A stretch of DNA of 35,912 bases from contig NZ_JALIRP010000021.1 of the NCBI RefSeq assembly GCF_022898935.1, positions 1 through 35,912 on the forward strand. The letters are read 5' to 3'. Origin of the DNA: Paenibacillus mangrovi. Lineage in GTDB: Bacteria; Bacillota; Bacilli; Paenibacillales; Paenibacillaceae. The notes beneath the pieces are model-generated. The model did no database searches and was not told the DNA's origin. It saw nothing but the letters and a program-made list of their open reading frames with translations. The translations under genes were made by a program, and so were the position numbers. Positions 5,969-13,041 of the stretch are shown piece by piece. Positions within the stretch are counted from its first letter, which is position 1; each line of letters starts with the position of its first letter.

Positions 5969-6850
5969 TTTCTGTAACATATAAGCCTTATATTCCAATC
6001 CAATTTTAATTCCAAACTTAAATGCAGCCTCGCCAAGACTATTGTCTCGTGGAGTTAATAATCTGATCAATTGAGGTTTTTCTTCGATAATAGTGAAGCC
6101 AGCTTTTTCAAATTTTTCTCTCCAGCTCAAATTATCTTCTCTGAAAATAAGCCAAGGTTCTCTTCCCCATTGTCTAAACACCTCAAGTACAGCATCTCGG
6201 TCTGTCCACATATTTTCGATTGCAAAAATATATCCACCATGCCTTAAAACACGATACGCTTCGTTAATGCCCTTCATTCCCTCATCACCAGCATAACGGA
6301 TTGATGAAAAACCGAGATGACTTGTTATTACATCAACGGAATTCGAACGAATGGGCATCCGAGTTGCATCGAAAGATGCAAGGCTGATATTTGCGGTTGC
6401 ATCTTGACTGGTTAGGAACCTTTCCCAGTTATATACAAGTGAAGAACAAGCATCGGTGGCCAAGAATTTTAAATCAGGATTTTTTGCGATAAGATCTGGT
6501 ATAAGACCTAGATTGGGTCCACATGCTATATCCATGATTGGCAAATTTAAATCTGCAGCTTTCTGACAAAGAGAATGATAAACCTCATTTGGTGTTTCAA
6601 CCTTCTTTTCTTTGCTTTCCCATCTCCTTAGGAAATGGCCCCCTTTTGTCCAAAGATCAATATCCTCCAGTGTAAATTGATCACCTTGATCATCACTTTC
6701 AAAGTAAGGCACCCCGTTTATTACTTTAAATTCGGTATCTGACGATATTAACAGACCACTCTCCCATAGCCCACCCTGGCGAGTACCAGAATATTTAAGA
6801 TCGCTTTTATTGGTGGGATTGACAAAATAATCTTGAAAGCACTCCAACAT
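5963..6850 (-). CDS. Trm112-like plus SAM methyltransferase (cargo 5)
   Basis: 295 residues. The N-terminal 55 (GGLWESGLLISSDTEFKVIN then GVPYF) look like a Trm112p-type small domain. The rest is a class I methyltransferase: motif I IMDIACGPNLGLIPDLI near residues 105-121, acidic strand-2 end LKFLATDAC, SNSVDVITSHLGFSSI near strand 4, and a YRVLRHGGYIFAIENMW segment typical of UbiE/Methyltransf_11 enzymes. The ATG at 6850 has CGGAGG 9 bases upstream; the frame extends to 6877 but without a ribosome site. Substrate unknown. First gene of the cargo on the minus strand, with its own promoter overlapped by a LexA-like box. Confidence 0.75.
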   Translation of the reverse strand: MLECFQDYFVNPTNKSDLKYSGTRQGGLWESGLLISSDTEFKVINGVPYFESDDQGDQFTLEDIDLWTKGGHFLRRWESKEKKVETPNEVYHSLCQKAADLNLPIMDIACGPNLGLIPDLIAKNPDLKFLATDACSSLVYNWERFLTSQDATANISLASFDATRMPIRSNSVDVITSHLGFSSIRYAGDEGMKGINEAYRVLRHGGYIFAIENMWTDRDAVLEVFRQWGREPWLIFREDNLSWREKFEKAGFTIIEEKPQLIRLLTPRDNSLGEAAFKFGIKIGLEYKAYMLQKD

Positions 6851-6875
6851 ATTTAAATACCTCCGTTCATTTATC

Positions 6876-6904
6876 ATGATAGAGAATGTACGTTCGTTTG
6901 TAAA
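6876..6904 (-). promoter_or_regulatory. Promoter of cargo methyltransferase with LexA-like box
   Basis: Minus strand: -35 TTTACA (6904-6899), 17-bp spacer, -10 TATCAT (6881-6876). The spacer holds CGAAC-gtac-ATTCT (6896-6883): a perfect left half and four of five right-half bases relative to the LexA/DinR consensus with one change (ATTCT for GTTCG differs at two). Repression by LexA or by the phage LexA-like protein is plausible. Confidence 0.5.
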
Positions 6905-6925
6905 GAATATATTCCAGAAATTAAC

Positions 6926-6953
6926 CGCGCTAAACTGCCCGTTAGTTTAACGC
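6926..6953. repeat. Cassette-boundary repeat E (type 1 only)
   Basis: CGCTAAACTGCCCGTTAGTT then TAACG; TAAACT and AGTTTA form a hairpin around GCCCGTT. It lies 8 bases inside R3 of the transposon's right end and has no type 2 partner, mirroring A at the other end. Confidence 0.55.
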
Positions 6954-6960
6954 CATCGAC

Positions 6961-7021
6961 CAGTCTACAACATTATTTTCACGGTCTAATACTTTATTTT
7001 TCAGTCTAATACTTTATTTTT
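6961..7021 (-). repeat. Right-end TnsB-like sites (three, abutting)
   Basis: Reading inward on the minus strand: R1 7021-7002 AAAAATAAAGTATTAGACTG, R2 7001-6982 AAAAATAAAGTATTAGACCG, R3 6980-6961 GAAAATAATGTTGTAGACTG. The copies are head to tail with a 20-21 base period and opposite in orientation to the left-end copies. Confidence 0.75.
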
Positions 7022-7026
7022 TAAAG

Positions 7027-7063
7027 ATAAGACCCTGCCAGCAAGTAGCCAGCAGGGTCTTAT
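7027..7063 (-). terminator. Terminator of the late operon
   Basis: Perfect 12-bp stem ATAAGACCCTGC / GCAGGGTCTTAT immediately after the endolysin stop (7065), with T-rich sequence on the minus-strand side. Its base overlaps the last three bases assigned to the Tn7-like right end, so the element sits directly against the end of the late transcript. Confidence 0.75.
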
Positions 7064-7064
7064 T

Positions 7065-7988
7065 TCATCCTTTTTCGATTTGCTGTAACTGCCGCTCAAG
7101 CTCAGCAATACGATCTGTGTTGCCAGCAATCAAGGTCAGGAAATTTTTCCTTAACCTGTTTACGATAATAGCCATTTCCTCACGGGTAACAGTCGCACCC
7201 GGTCTGGTTCCATCCACGTAGCCATTAGCTGTGGCTTCCTCCCATGCATCTGCCGCCCAAGGGCTCACTTTATTGATATCACTTGTCGTATCTGTCATTT
7301 TAACATCATCCTTTCCGGATTGTTTATTACAGTACCTGGACCGCAACTGCTCTACCGTTCCGTCAAACTCATTAAGGTCAACATTACCATTGATGCCTGG
7401 TACCTTACGGATACCATTCGGCAGCGAATCGCCTACACCACCGTCGCTGTATTGCCAAAACTCCCAACGCTTCCACCCGGACGCATCCACTGGCGCTACG
7501 GTATGATAGCGTGCGATCCAAAGCGGATAGTCCGTAAGACCGCTAAAATTGCCTATAAATGACGGGTACGTGTATAGCATAGGGAGAGTACATGTCAAGT
7601 GCTGGATCTCCTCTAAAAAGGCCTTGGCAATGGATGTAATCGTCGCTGATGTTAATTTGTTTTTATTGCTCTCGTAGTCAAGGACAAACGGCAAGTCAAA
7701 CACGTCTGGACCACCGGCCGTCTGAATTACTTTGTTAAACGACTGTGCTGCTGTCCGGGCCTTGTCCACTGTTGTAACAGAATCATCAAGGTAATGGTAA
7801 GCCCCAACCAGCAGTCCTGCTGCCTTGGCTCCATTAACGTTTTCAATAAACTTTGGATCCATGTTATTTTGAGTGGCCTTTATAAAAACGAATGATATTC
7901 CGGCAGCTGCAACCTTAGGCCAATCAATAACGCCCTGATGATGCGATACATCAATCCCCTGTGCGTTTCCTTTACTCCGACTTTGCAT
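7065..7988 (-). CDS. GH25 lysozyme endolysin with SLH-like C-terminus
   Basis: 307 residues. Residues 10-210 are a glycosyl hydrolase 25 (muramidase) domain: GIDVSHHQGVIDWPKVAAAG with Asp13, the DxE motif FVLDYES (Asp104, Glu106), YPLWIARY and WEFWQYSDGG. Residues 241-280 (VSPWAADAWEEATANGYVDG, then TREEMAIIVNRL) match one S-layer-homology-like repeat, probably a wall-binding element, followed by a short coiled coil. It cleaves host peptidoglycan at lysis. The ATG at 7988 has GAGGGAGTGACGACA upstream; the frame extends to 8099 but overlaps the holin gene. No signal peptide, so export depends on the holin. Confidence 0.9.
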   Translation of the reverse strand: MQSRSKGNAQGIDVSHHQGVIDWPKVAAAGISFVFIKATQNNMDPKFIENVNGAKAAGLLVGAYHYLDDSVTTVDKARTAAQSFNKVIQTAGGPDVFDLPFVLDYESNKNKLTSATITSIAKAFLEEIQHLTCTLPMLYTYPSFIGNFSGLTDYPLWIARYHTVAPVDASGWKRWEFWQYSDGGVGDSLPNGIRKVPGINGNVDLNEFDGTVEQLRSRYCNKQSGKDDVKMTDTTSDINKVSPWAADAWEEATANGYVDGTRPGATVTREEMAIIVNRLRKNFLTLIAGNTDRIAELERQLQQIEKG

Positions 7989-7993
7989 TGTCG

Positions 7994-8254
7994 TCACTCC
8001 CTCTTGTTTGTTTGTTTTACTAGTTGGTTTCCGTACACGGCAAACGCTCCAGCCAGCACGCCCTGAATAAGCGACTCTGGCCCGAATCCGAGCATCCAAA
8101 CCGTGATTAGCACCGCAACAATCGTAACGGCATACACAATGGTCCAGTCAGGCACATGCGGTGTTTGCTTAAGAATGAAGCCAATCACCCAGCAAAGCGC
8201 GACAACAAAAAGCAATCTAGCATCGATAAGTCCGTAAATAGTATTCCAATCCAC
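7994..8254 (-). CDS. Holin
   Basis: About 86 residues. Hydrophobic stretches LLFVVALCWVIGFIL, WTIVYAVTIVAVLITVWMLG and a third amphipathic GVLAGAFAVYGNQLV, then a basic tail KQTNKRE: the layout of a small three-segment phage holin, close to the type with ...LKQTPHVPDW between segments. It forms membrane lesions for endolysin release. The GTG at 8254 is favoured because GAGAGG lies about 9 bases upstream; the ATG at 8263 abuts that site. Directly upstream of the endolysin gene. Confidence 0.8.
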   Translation of the reverse strand: MDWNTIYGLIDARLLFVVALCWVIGFILKQTPHVPDWTIVYAVTIVAVLITVWMLGFGPESLIQGVLAGAFAVYGNQLVKQTNKRE

Positions 8255-8275
8255 TGTAATCATCCTCTCAATATA

Positions 8276-8554
8276 TTATTCTTCCAACCGGTCAATCCGC
8301 TTGTGCGCTTGCTTGGCCGACTCCTCGACCCGTGTCACTCGCTCCGATAGATCATCTACCTTTTGTCCCTGGATACGTAAATCAACCTTAATATCATCAA
8401 CACCACGCTTGATGTACTCAACGTCTGTATGCAGCGATGCACCTGCACCAGCTTCTTGGGCTACATCTTTTCTCACTGTCCTAGATCTTCCGAGCCAGCC
8501 CAGTGCAATACCGCTGATAGCCGAGACCAAGGCAACCATAGCCCCCAAATCCAT
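8276..8554 (-). CDS. Membrane-anchored coiled-coil protein of the lysis module (XhlA-like)
   Basis: 92 residues: one N-terminal membrane helix (MVALVSAISGIALGWLG), then a polar linker and a coiled coil (VEYIKRGVDDIKVDLRIQGQ..., ending AKQAHKRIDRLEE). This is the layout of XhlA/hemolysin-type proteins next to phage holins, which assist lysis at the membrane. The ATG at 8554 has AAAGGGGGA 7 bases upstream. Family assignment rests on layout and position. Confidence 0.6.
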   Translation of the reverse strand: MDLGAMVALVSAISGIALGWLGRSRTVRKDVAQEAGAGASLHTDVEYIKRGVDDIKVDLRIQGQKVDDLSERVTRVEESAKQAHKRIDRLEE

Positions 8555-8611
8555 GCCCATTCCCCCTTTGTGTCTCAATAAAAAGAAGCCCCCGGATCGG
8601 ATCCTAAGGCA

Positions 8612-8636
8612 TAAAAAATACGCCTATGCGGCGTTC
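8612..8636 (-). terminator. Intrinsic terminator between tail and lysis genes
   Basis: Minus strand ACGCC-gcata-GGCGT followed by ATTTTTT. It lies between the small tail-end ORF (8674) and the lysis genes, so lysis genes depend on read-through or a separate promoter. Confidence 0.65.
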
Positions 8637-8673
8637 GTCACTGCTGCGTATAATCGTCCAAATGTGACTTTAT

Positions 8674-8802
8674 TTATTCGGCTAGGTATCCCAGTCCGCT
8701 TTCTTCCAATATTTCTTTCACTCCCGGCTGAAGAGTAGTAGGAACTTCACTAAACTTGGTTTTATCCAAGATTACTCGCTGCGCGAAAAACATTGCCATC
8801 AT
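8674..8802 (-). CDS. Small phage protein, CD1375/XkdX-like
   Basis: A 42-residue protein (MMAMFFAQRVILDKTKFSEV, then PTTLQPGVKEILEESGLGYL and AE). The pattern (FFAQRVI..KT.FSEVP..LQP.V.EIL...G) matches the very small proteins found after tail-fibre genes in Bacillota phages. GGAGGTGATGGTGAT precedes the ATG at 8802. Role unknown. Confidence 0.7.
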   Translation of the reverse strand: MMAMFFAQRVILDKTKFSEVPTTLQPGVKEILEESGLGYLAE

Positions 8803-8849
8803 ATCACCATCACCTCCATTCATGAGAATCCAATAAAAAAAGCGGCGGA

Positions 8850-9206
8850 TCATTGATAAACTTGCTGTGCCATCTCAGCAATACAGTCCTCAATAAAGTC
8901 CGCACGGTCGGAGAGAGCTGTGTTTTGAGCTTTAAGGAGTGCATTTTCAGACTCCATACGAGCCATGTTATCCTTGATCTTTTCGATCTCGGTAGGTTCA
9001 TCGATTGTTTGGACGTACTTGATGATTACCTTCTGGGCTACATGGTCATAGTAATAGTTGAATCGGATACCAGTTTCATCTTTAGGCATCTCATCAACCA
9101 TTATTTGACCATCTGTGGGTTCGACAGGACGATCCGGAGTATAAAACCCTGAGATAAGCTCCGTCCCGTCAGCCTCTACTAATCCTGACAGTGTTAGAAT
9201 AATCAT
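8850..9206 (-). CDS. Tail-associated protein with C-terminal coiled coil
   Basis: 118 residues. The N-terminal half is beta-rich (MIILTLSGLVEADGTELISG, QKVIIKYVQTIDEP); the C-terminal half (EIEKIKDNMARMESENALLK then AQNTALSDRADFIEDCIAEM) is a heptad-repeat coiled coil. It lies between the tail fibre and the small XkdX-like protein, the usual place of a fibre-tip or chaperone-like accessory protein. Strong ribosome site AAAAGGGGGAATTCC before ATG 9206. No named family recognised. Confidence 0.65.
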   Translation of the reverse strand: MIILTLSGLVEADGTELISGFYTPDRPVEPTDGQIMVDEMPKDETGIRFNYYYDHVAQKVIIKYVQTIDEPTEIEKIKDNMARMESENALLKAQNTALSDRADFIEDCIAEMAQQVYQ

Positions 9207-9219
9207 GGAATTCCCCCTT

Positions 9220-10485
9220 TTAAATTGTAAAGTATGTCCCGATTATAGTAACTCTAGAGCTTCCGCTCGATACCCCGCCCCAACAAGATACTTTGAGTTT
9301 AAACGGTTTGTCTAACCCTTCGTTATCGAAAGCGATAGGGAAATTAGCCGTAGTTCCGTTAGCCAATTGGAACGTTCGAGAAACCCTATCCACATACATA
9401 GCGCTTAAATATGCTGTAGAACCCGAATATGCTGCGATAGTATCATATCTACGCCCTAGAGAATCCTCAATTTCGATAATGGTAGCCGTTGAAGAATTTC
9501 GTCCTTCGAGGTAACAATTTGAAGCGTTTCTTGCTGCAAATAGAAACTTTCTCGTGCCGCCTGGCAATGTTACCAAATCCAGATAAGAAGTTGTGTTTGG
9601 ATCTGCATACATTAAAACGGCGTTTATATTCAATGTACCTTCTCCACCGGACGGCAACGCTAGAATCGCATTATTCAGCTCACCCCATGACATACTTCCG
9701 GACGCGTTTCCTCCCTTGGCGTTAACCGCGCCCGCAACGCCGTTTTTAGCGTCAACGCCAGATTGAAAAAGGTCTGCAGACCAAGGACCCCATACCCCAT
9801 TTTGCATGACCCGCGTAAAAAATCCGCTGTAATAAAAAGGGTACGCCTTTTGGATTGCGTATAGATCCCCGTTTGTATGCTCCAGCACCTCAATGTACCA
9901 CCAATCAGTAGCTGTGGGTGCGTTCACTAAGCTAGATCCGTTGTAAAACCCGTTTTTTATAACTGTGTTTAGATTCGTGCCATTCGGGAGCAGGATACAC
10001 TTCCCGTCATCGGCGGTGACTTTTACTTTTTGCCAAGGCTTAACATCCACGTAATTTTTAGCATTTGTCTCTGCTGCGTTTGCCTTAGACTGAGCTCCTG
10101 CCGGTGTTTCCGCAGCGTCCGCTTTTGCCTGTGCATTCGCTGCTGCTGTTACGCCTTCACTTCCACGGTCATAAGCTGCCTTCACAGCCTTCGGAGTCGC
10201 TGCCATGTTCTCGGACGTACTATTTGTTGCACTGGAAAGTTGAGTAATACCCTTTTGCGTTAGAGAGGCATCCGGAACCTTCGCTCCGGCCACGGCATCA
10301 TCAACATACTGCTTGTCTGCCGCCTTATTACGCAGCTCTTCAATCGCTTTAAATGTTCGGTTCAAAAGCCAATTCCACCAGCCAGCAGGAGGCTTGTCCT
10401 CCACTTCCCAGCCGGTCTGCTTCTTGGAATCTGGTGGTTCGATACCTTCAGCGTGCCACTCGGGCAGCTTTTCTGTAAATGCCAT
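9220..10485 (-). CDS. Tail fibre / receptor-binding protein
   Basis: 421 residues. N-terminal attachment region (TGWEVEDKPPAGWWNWLLNR) is the conserved baseplate-binding segment of phage fibres. Residues 68-105 (ASLTQKGITQLSSATNSTSE then NMAATPKAVKAAYD) are a Phage_fiber_2 repeat, followed by an Ala-rich helical stalk (AAANAQAKADAAETPAGAQS) and a pyocin-knob-like block (NGFYNGSSLVNAPTATDWWY ... GFFTRVMQNGVWGPWSADLF). The C-terminal 150 residues are beta-rich and probably carry host specificity. Trimer formation is expected from the family. It follows the DUF2612 baseplate gene by 14 bases. Confidence 0.85.
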   Translation of the reverse strand: MAFTEKLPEWHAEGIEPPDSKKQTGWEVEDKPPAGWWNWLLNRTFKAIEELRNKAADKQYVDDAVAGAKVPDASLTQKGITQLSSATNSTSENMAATPKAVKAAYDRGSEGVTAAANAQAKADAAETPAGAQSKANAAETNAKNYVDVKPWQKVKVTADDGKCILLPNGTNLNTVIKNGFYNGSSLVNAPTATDWWYIEVLEHTNGDLYAIQKAYPFYYSGFFTRVMQNGVWGPWSADLFQSGVDAKNGVAGAVNAKGGNASGSMSWGELNNAILALPSGGEGTLNINAVLMYADPNTTSYLDLVTLPGGTRKFLFAARNASNCYLEGRNSSTATIIEIEDSLGRRYDTIAAYSGSTAYLSAMYVDRVSRTFQLANGTTANFPIAFDNEGLDKPFKLKVSCWGGVSSGSSRVTIIGTYFTI

Positions 10486-10499
10486 CGTGTCATACCCTC

Positions 10500-11141
10500 C
10501 TATATTGGCAATGTATAGTCATGGCCCGGTACGTATACTTCGCCCAGCGTGCCGCCGGTCGTCATATCCGGATCGGCTAGCCCTGTCGCCCCTGTTTCTA
10601 ACTCCCCATATTTCGAAGCTAACTGAAATGTCCCGGCCAGTTCGATTTGTGCAACCCGTACGCCAGCCGCCACCGTCTTTTGTATGATCTGTCCAAACTG
10701 CATAGGCGACATGCCTACCTCGTTCAGACGTTTTATTGGGACCCGAATAAGGGATAATGCAGCTGGCTCCGGATCAACCGGGTCGTTGAACTTAGGCTGA
10801 ATCCGAATGTCGCTATAATCGCAATTTAAAGCAAGAGCCAGGACGCGAATAATTGTGTTAATGTCGGTTTGCGATAGGTTTCGAGCAATTTTGGACTTCA
10901 ACAAAACCCGGTAAACCTCGTCCGTAGCCGCACCACGCGGTTGAATAATGTTATGCCCGATCATATCCAGCGTGGTCCCTTTGGCCTTGTCGATGTTGCG
11001 CCACTCCCTGACAGTTTCCAGTGTGTCTCCGACTTCTTGCAGCTGACCATAAAGAATACCTATCAGCTTGCCTATGTTGGAATTTGGATCCTTATTGAAA
11101 AAATCCATAAACCGCCCGAGCATATCCTTCATGCTAAACAT
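10500..11141 (-). CDS. Baseplate/tail protein, DUF2612-like
   Basis: 213 residues. The core REWRNIDKAKGTTLDMIGHN, then IIQPRGAATDEVYRVLLKSK and IARNLSQTDINTIIRVLALA, is the DUF2612 pattern of wedge proteins that link baseplate J to the fibre (functional analogue of P2 gpI). The ATG at 11141 overlaps the end of the baseplate J gene by 8 bases, with GAGGTG upstream inside that gene; the frame extends further 5' in a different reading of the baseplate J gene and is not used. Confidence 0.75.
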   Translation of the reverse strand: MFSMKDMLGRFMDFFNKDPNSNIGKLIGILYGQLQEVGDTLETVREWRNIDKAKGTTLDMIGHNIIQPRGAATDEVYRVLLKSKIARNLSQTDINTIIRVLALALNCDYSDIRIQPKFNDPVDPEPAALSLIRVPIKRLNEVGMSPMQFGQIIQKTVAAGVRVAQIELAGTFQLASKYGELETGATGLADPDMTTGGTLGEVYVPGHDYTLPI

Positions 11142-12312
11142 GACTGGACACCTCAATGTGGTCCGCTGTCGTTTGTGCAACCTGGTATGGGGCGATTTCG
11201 ACGTTCTGGCTTTGCATGTCCTGGGCGCTACTGCCAACCGTAAACGCGACGTCTTCCACGCCATCCACTAAATATACAGCGCTGATCAAACGGGTGAATA
11301 CAACGGGCGCACCCATGGACAATCCGTTATAATAGCTTCCTGCGGCGTCCTCGCCGCCAATGTACCGGATAATGGCGTTCCGGATCAAATCATCACCGTC
11401 TACTGGATATCTGTCATTTTTAGTGACCTCGACATGTACGTAAATCGGGACCTCTTCGGCGTGGCTGAATTTGATCGTGTGCGGATAACCGCCTAAATCT
11501 AAAACTTCCTTGCTGACATCCCCATAGGTTTCAATCCCGCCGGACTGCTTCGCGAAAATTGTTTCGGCCACTTCCTGATCGTCACCGCCCAAGACGTAGA
11601 CTTGTATGGACTTTGGCGGCCGACCAGCCACATCAACCACCATGGTGTTATTTTCGATCACCGCCGCCGCCCTGACCTTATCCAAACGAAGCAATGCTCC
11701 CCGAATGGCATCCAGGGAGGCCGATCCTCCCCCGGCTACCGACAACTCGAAGCGAGAACGAAACTCCGGGTCCGTCTCTTTCTCACGGCCTCCGGTGATT
11801 CTGTCTGGATTGGAAACTGCCGTCACATCTGGATTAGGGTTCACGATGATATTGATCAGTCCAGCGGCGACATTCCCAGATTGTCCCGGTTCAATTGCTT
11901 CAATTTTTACCAGAACCATTCCGTCTGCCTCGATCGTAAAATCCTCAAATGTTTCGTATTGAACTCCGGATTTAGTGGCTACACGAAAGCCAGCTGCTTC
12001 GGTATGGCCTGGGGTACCAATAATTTTGACAACACCTGCAGCGTACTGGTCTAAAATACGAGTGATCCCTACATTTGGCCCAAGCCGGTCAAGGTTGTTC
12101 CCAGCGGCTGTTGGAATGTATGCGCTGTTGTATACGTCCTCGGCAACGGCCCACAGCTTCGCCATAAACCAAACAAAGATACGCAGCAGAATGCCAAAGA
12201 AAGACCGTTCTGAAGTGTTTACCTTCTCACCGAATACTTCCTTAGCCTTGTCTTCGGCTTCCGCAAACAGATCATCAAACCGTTTACGCTGAAAGCCTTT
12301 TTCAGTCAGCAC
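11134..12312 (-). CDS. Baseplate J-like wedge protein
   Basis: 392 residues with the Baseplate_J pattern: an N-terminal helical region (RFDDLFAEAEDKAKEVFGEK ... GILLRIFVWFMAKLWAVAED), the VYNSAYIPTAAGNNLDRLG motif, then the beta core (GTPGHTEAAGFRVATKSGVQ, EAIEPGQSGNVAAGLINIIV, TGGREKETDPEFRSRFELSV). It builds the wedge of a contractile-tail baseplate (homologue of P2 gpJ and XkdT). GTG start at 12312 with GAGGTGAAAATAG upstream, overlapping the previous gene. Confidence 0.92.
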   Translation of the reverse strand: MLTEKGFQRKRFDDLFAEAEDKAKEVFGEKVNTSERSFFGILLRIFVWFMAKLWAVAEDVYNSAYIPTAAGNNLDRLGPNVGITRILDQYAAGVVKIIGTPGHTEAAGFRVATKSGVQYETFEDFTIEADGMVLVKIEAIEPGQSGNVAAGLINIIVNPNPDVTAVSNPDRITGGREKETDPEFRSRFELSVAGGGSASLDAIRGALLRLDKVRAAAVIENNTMVVDVAGRPPKSIQVYVLGGDDQEVAETIFAKQSGGIETYGDVSKEVLDLGGYPHTIKFSHAEEVPIYVHVEVTKNDRYPVDGDDLIRNAIIRYIGGEDAAGSYYNGLSMGAPVVFTRLISAVYLVDGVEDVAFTVGSSAQDMQSQNVEIAPYQVAQTTADHIEVSSHV

Positions 12313-12664
12313 CTATTTTCACCTCTTTCTGAATCACTTCGCCGGTGTTTGCCGTAGCTTTAAAGGTAATTTCCTGAACTCGTTCCGCTTTGTCCTGCTT
12401 AAGAATAACCTCATCCACTCTTACGATTCGGTTATCTTGCAAAAGTCCCCGGGCGATTTCATCCCTCATTTGCTCCTGATTGAGGTTCTTTCCAAGGAAT
12501 AAGCCGAAATCAATGCCAATTCCCGGGTTTAAAAACCACTCCCCTGTATTCGTCCCGAGCGCGATCTCAGCGCATTGTGCCAGCTCCAACTCACCTTCGA
12601 TCATGACCAAATCACCTGTGCTGTCGAAGACCAAATCTCCGTCCTCTAATTTGAAAGACTGCAT
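12302..12664 (-). CDS. gp25/XkdS-like baseplate protein (DUF2634)
   Basis: 120 residues: LEDGDLVFDSTGDLVMIEGE, then LALGTNTGEWFLNPGIGIDF-like text (here EIALGTNTGEWFLNPGIGID), a run of helices (NQEQMRDEIARGLLQDNRIV) and terminal strands. The GTNTGEWFLNP...G...G motif marks DUF2634/gp25-like wedge initiators, the lysozyme-like fold that starts baseplate wedge assembly. It overlaps its neighbours on both sides, as expected in the baseplate operon. Confidence 0.85.
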   Translation of the reverse strand: MQSFKLEDGDLVFDSTGDLVMIEGELELAQCAEIALGTNTGEWFLNPGIGIDFGLFLGKNLNQEQMRDEIARGLLQDNRIVRVDEVILKQDKAERVQEITFKATANTGEVIQKEVKIGAD

Positions 12665-13041
12665 CCAAGCACCCCCAAAATAACAGCATCATTCGTATCG
12701 TGCTGCCGTGCTGTGCTCACTGCTGCCACCGAACCCGTTAACGCGTTTTTGATCTCTTGATCCGCACAAACCACAAAGACAATGTCGCCTTGCTTCAAGT
12801 CCGGTTTGTACACTTGCGGCTCGCCGCCATTGATAATGTAGCGCTGGGCAATCACCTGCGCGCTCTGGATCATGGCGGGAGCGTCTGAGGTGGTTTTGAT
12901 CAACGGCTGCACGTCAGCCGTACACTTACCGGCGTTAAAAGAGACAACCTTGCAGAAGAACCCCACATGAAGGTCACTGAATATTTTTTCATAGAATCCG
13001 TTCAAAATTGCCGACATGCTGCCCGCCGGATCCGTCCTCAT
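12646..13041 (-). CDS. Gp138-like baseplate spike protein
   Basis: 131 residues. An N-terminal helix (SMSAILNGFYEKIFSDLH) leads into an OB-like barrel: VGFFCKVVSFNAGKCTADVQ, PLIKTTSDAPAMIQSAQVIA and LKQGDIVFVVCADQEIKNAL. This is the Gp138 N-terminal pattern of short central spikes (functional analogue of gpV). It would sit at the tip of the tail tube, below the hub. ATG 13041 has GGAGGCGATTTT upstream and overlaps the hub gene stop by 4 bases. Confidence 0.75.
   Translation of the reverse strand: MRTDPAGSMSAILNGFYEKIFSDLHVGFFCKVVSFNAGKCTADVQPLIKTTSDAPAMIQSAQVIAQRYIINGGEPQVYKPDLKQGDIVFVVCADQEIKNALTGSVAAVSTARQHDTNDAVILGVLGCSLSN

Larger units (their letters stand above)
2382..7029. mobile_element. 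Transposase-less Tn7-like element with cargo
   Basis: The outer 28 bases of the two ends match at 24 positions in inverted orientation; the left starts TGTCTAAA and the right, read inward, TATCTTTA. Each end carries three ~20-bp repeats with consensus GAAAATAAAGTATTAGACTG. Left copies are dispersed (2390, 2459, 2514) and right copies abut (7021 inward to 6961). This is the layout of Tn7: three spaced TnsB sites at the left end, overlapping sites at the right, and a TGT terminus. The Tn7 right-end site as I remember it (GACAATAAAGTCTTAAACTG) differs from the consensus at only 3 of 20 positions. No tnsA, tnsB, tnsC or target-selection gene lies inside or elsewhere in the window. A 5-bp target duplication is not seen (GAAGC left, AGACC right), and the right terminus is TA rather than TG, so it may be old or immobilised. 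The right end abuts the late-operon terminator. Confidence 0.7.

Noticed and set aside
2542..6953. Canonical integron attC array
   Set aside because: The boundaries lack proper RYYYAAC and GTTRRRY core boxes and there is no integron integrase. Described as cassette-like only.
2382..7029. Transposase genes (tnsA, tnsB, tnsC, tniQ) within the element
   Set aside because: All frames in this stretch were read; none has a DDE, AAA or zinc-finger targeting protein.
7231..7562. Plus-strand frames opposite the endolysin
   Set aside because: Shadow frames of a gene with strong domain evidence on the other strand; no ribosome sites.
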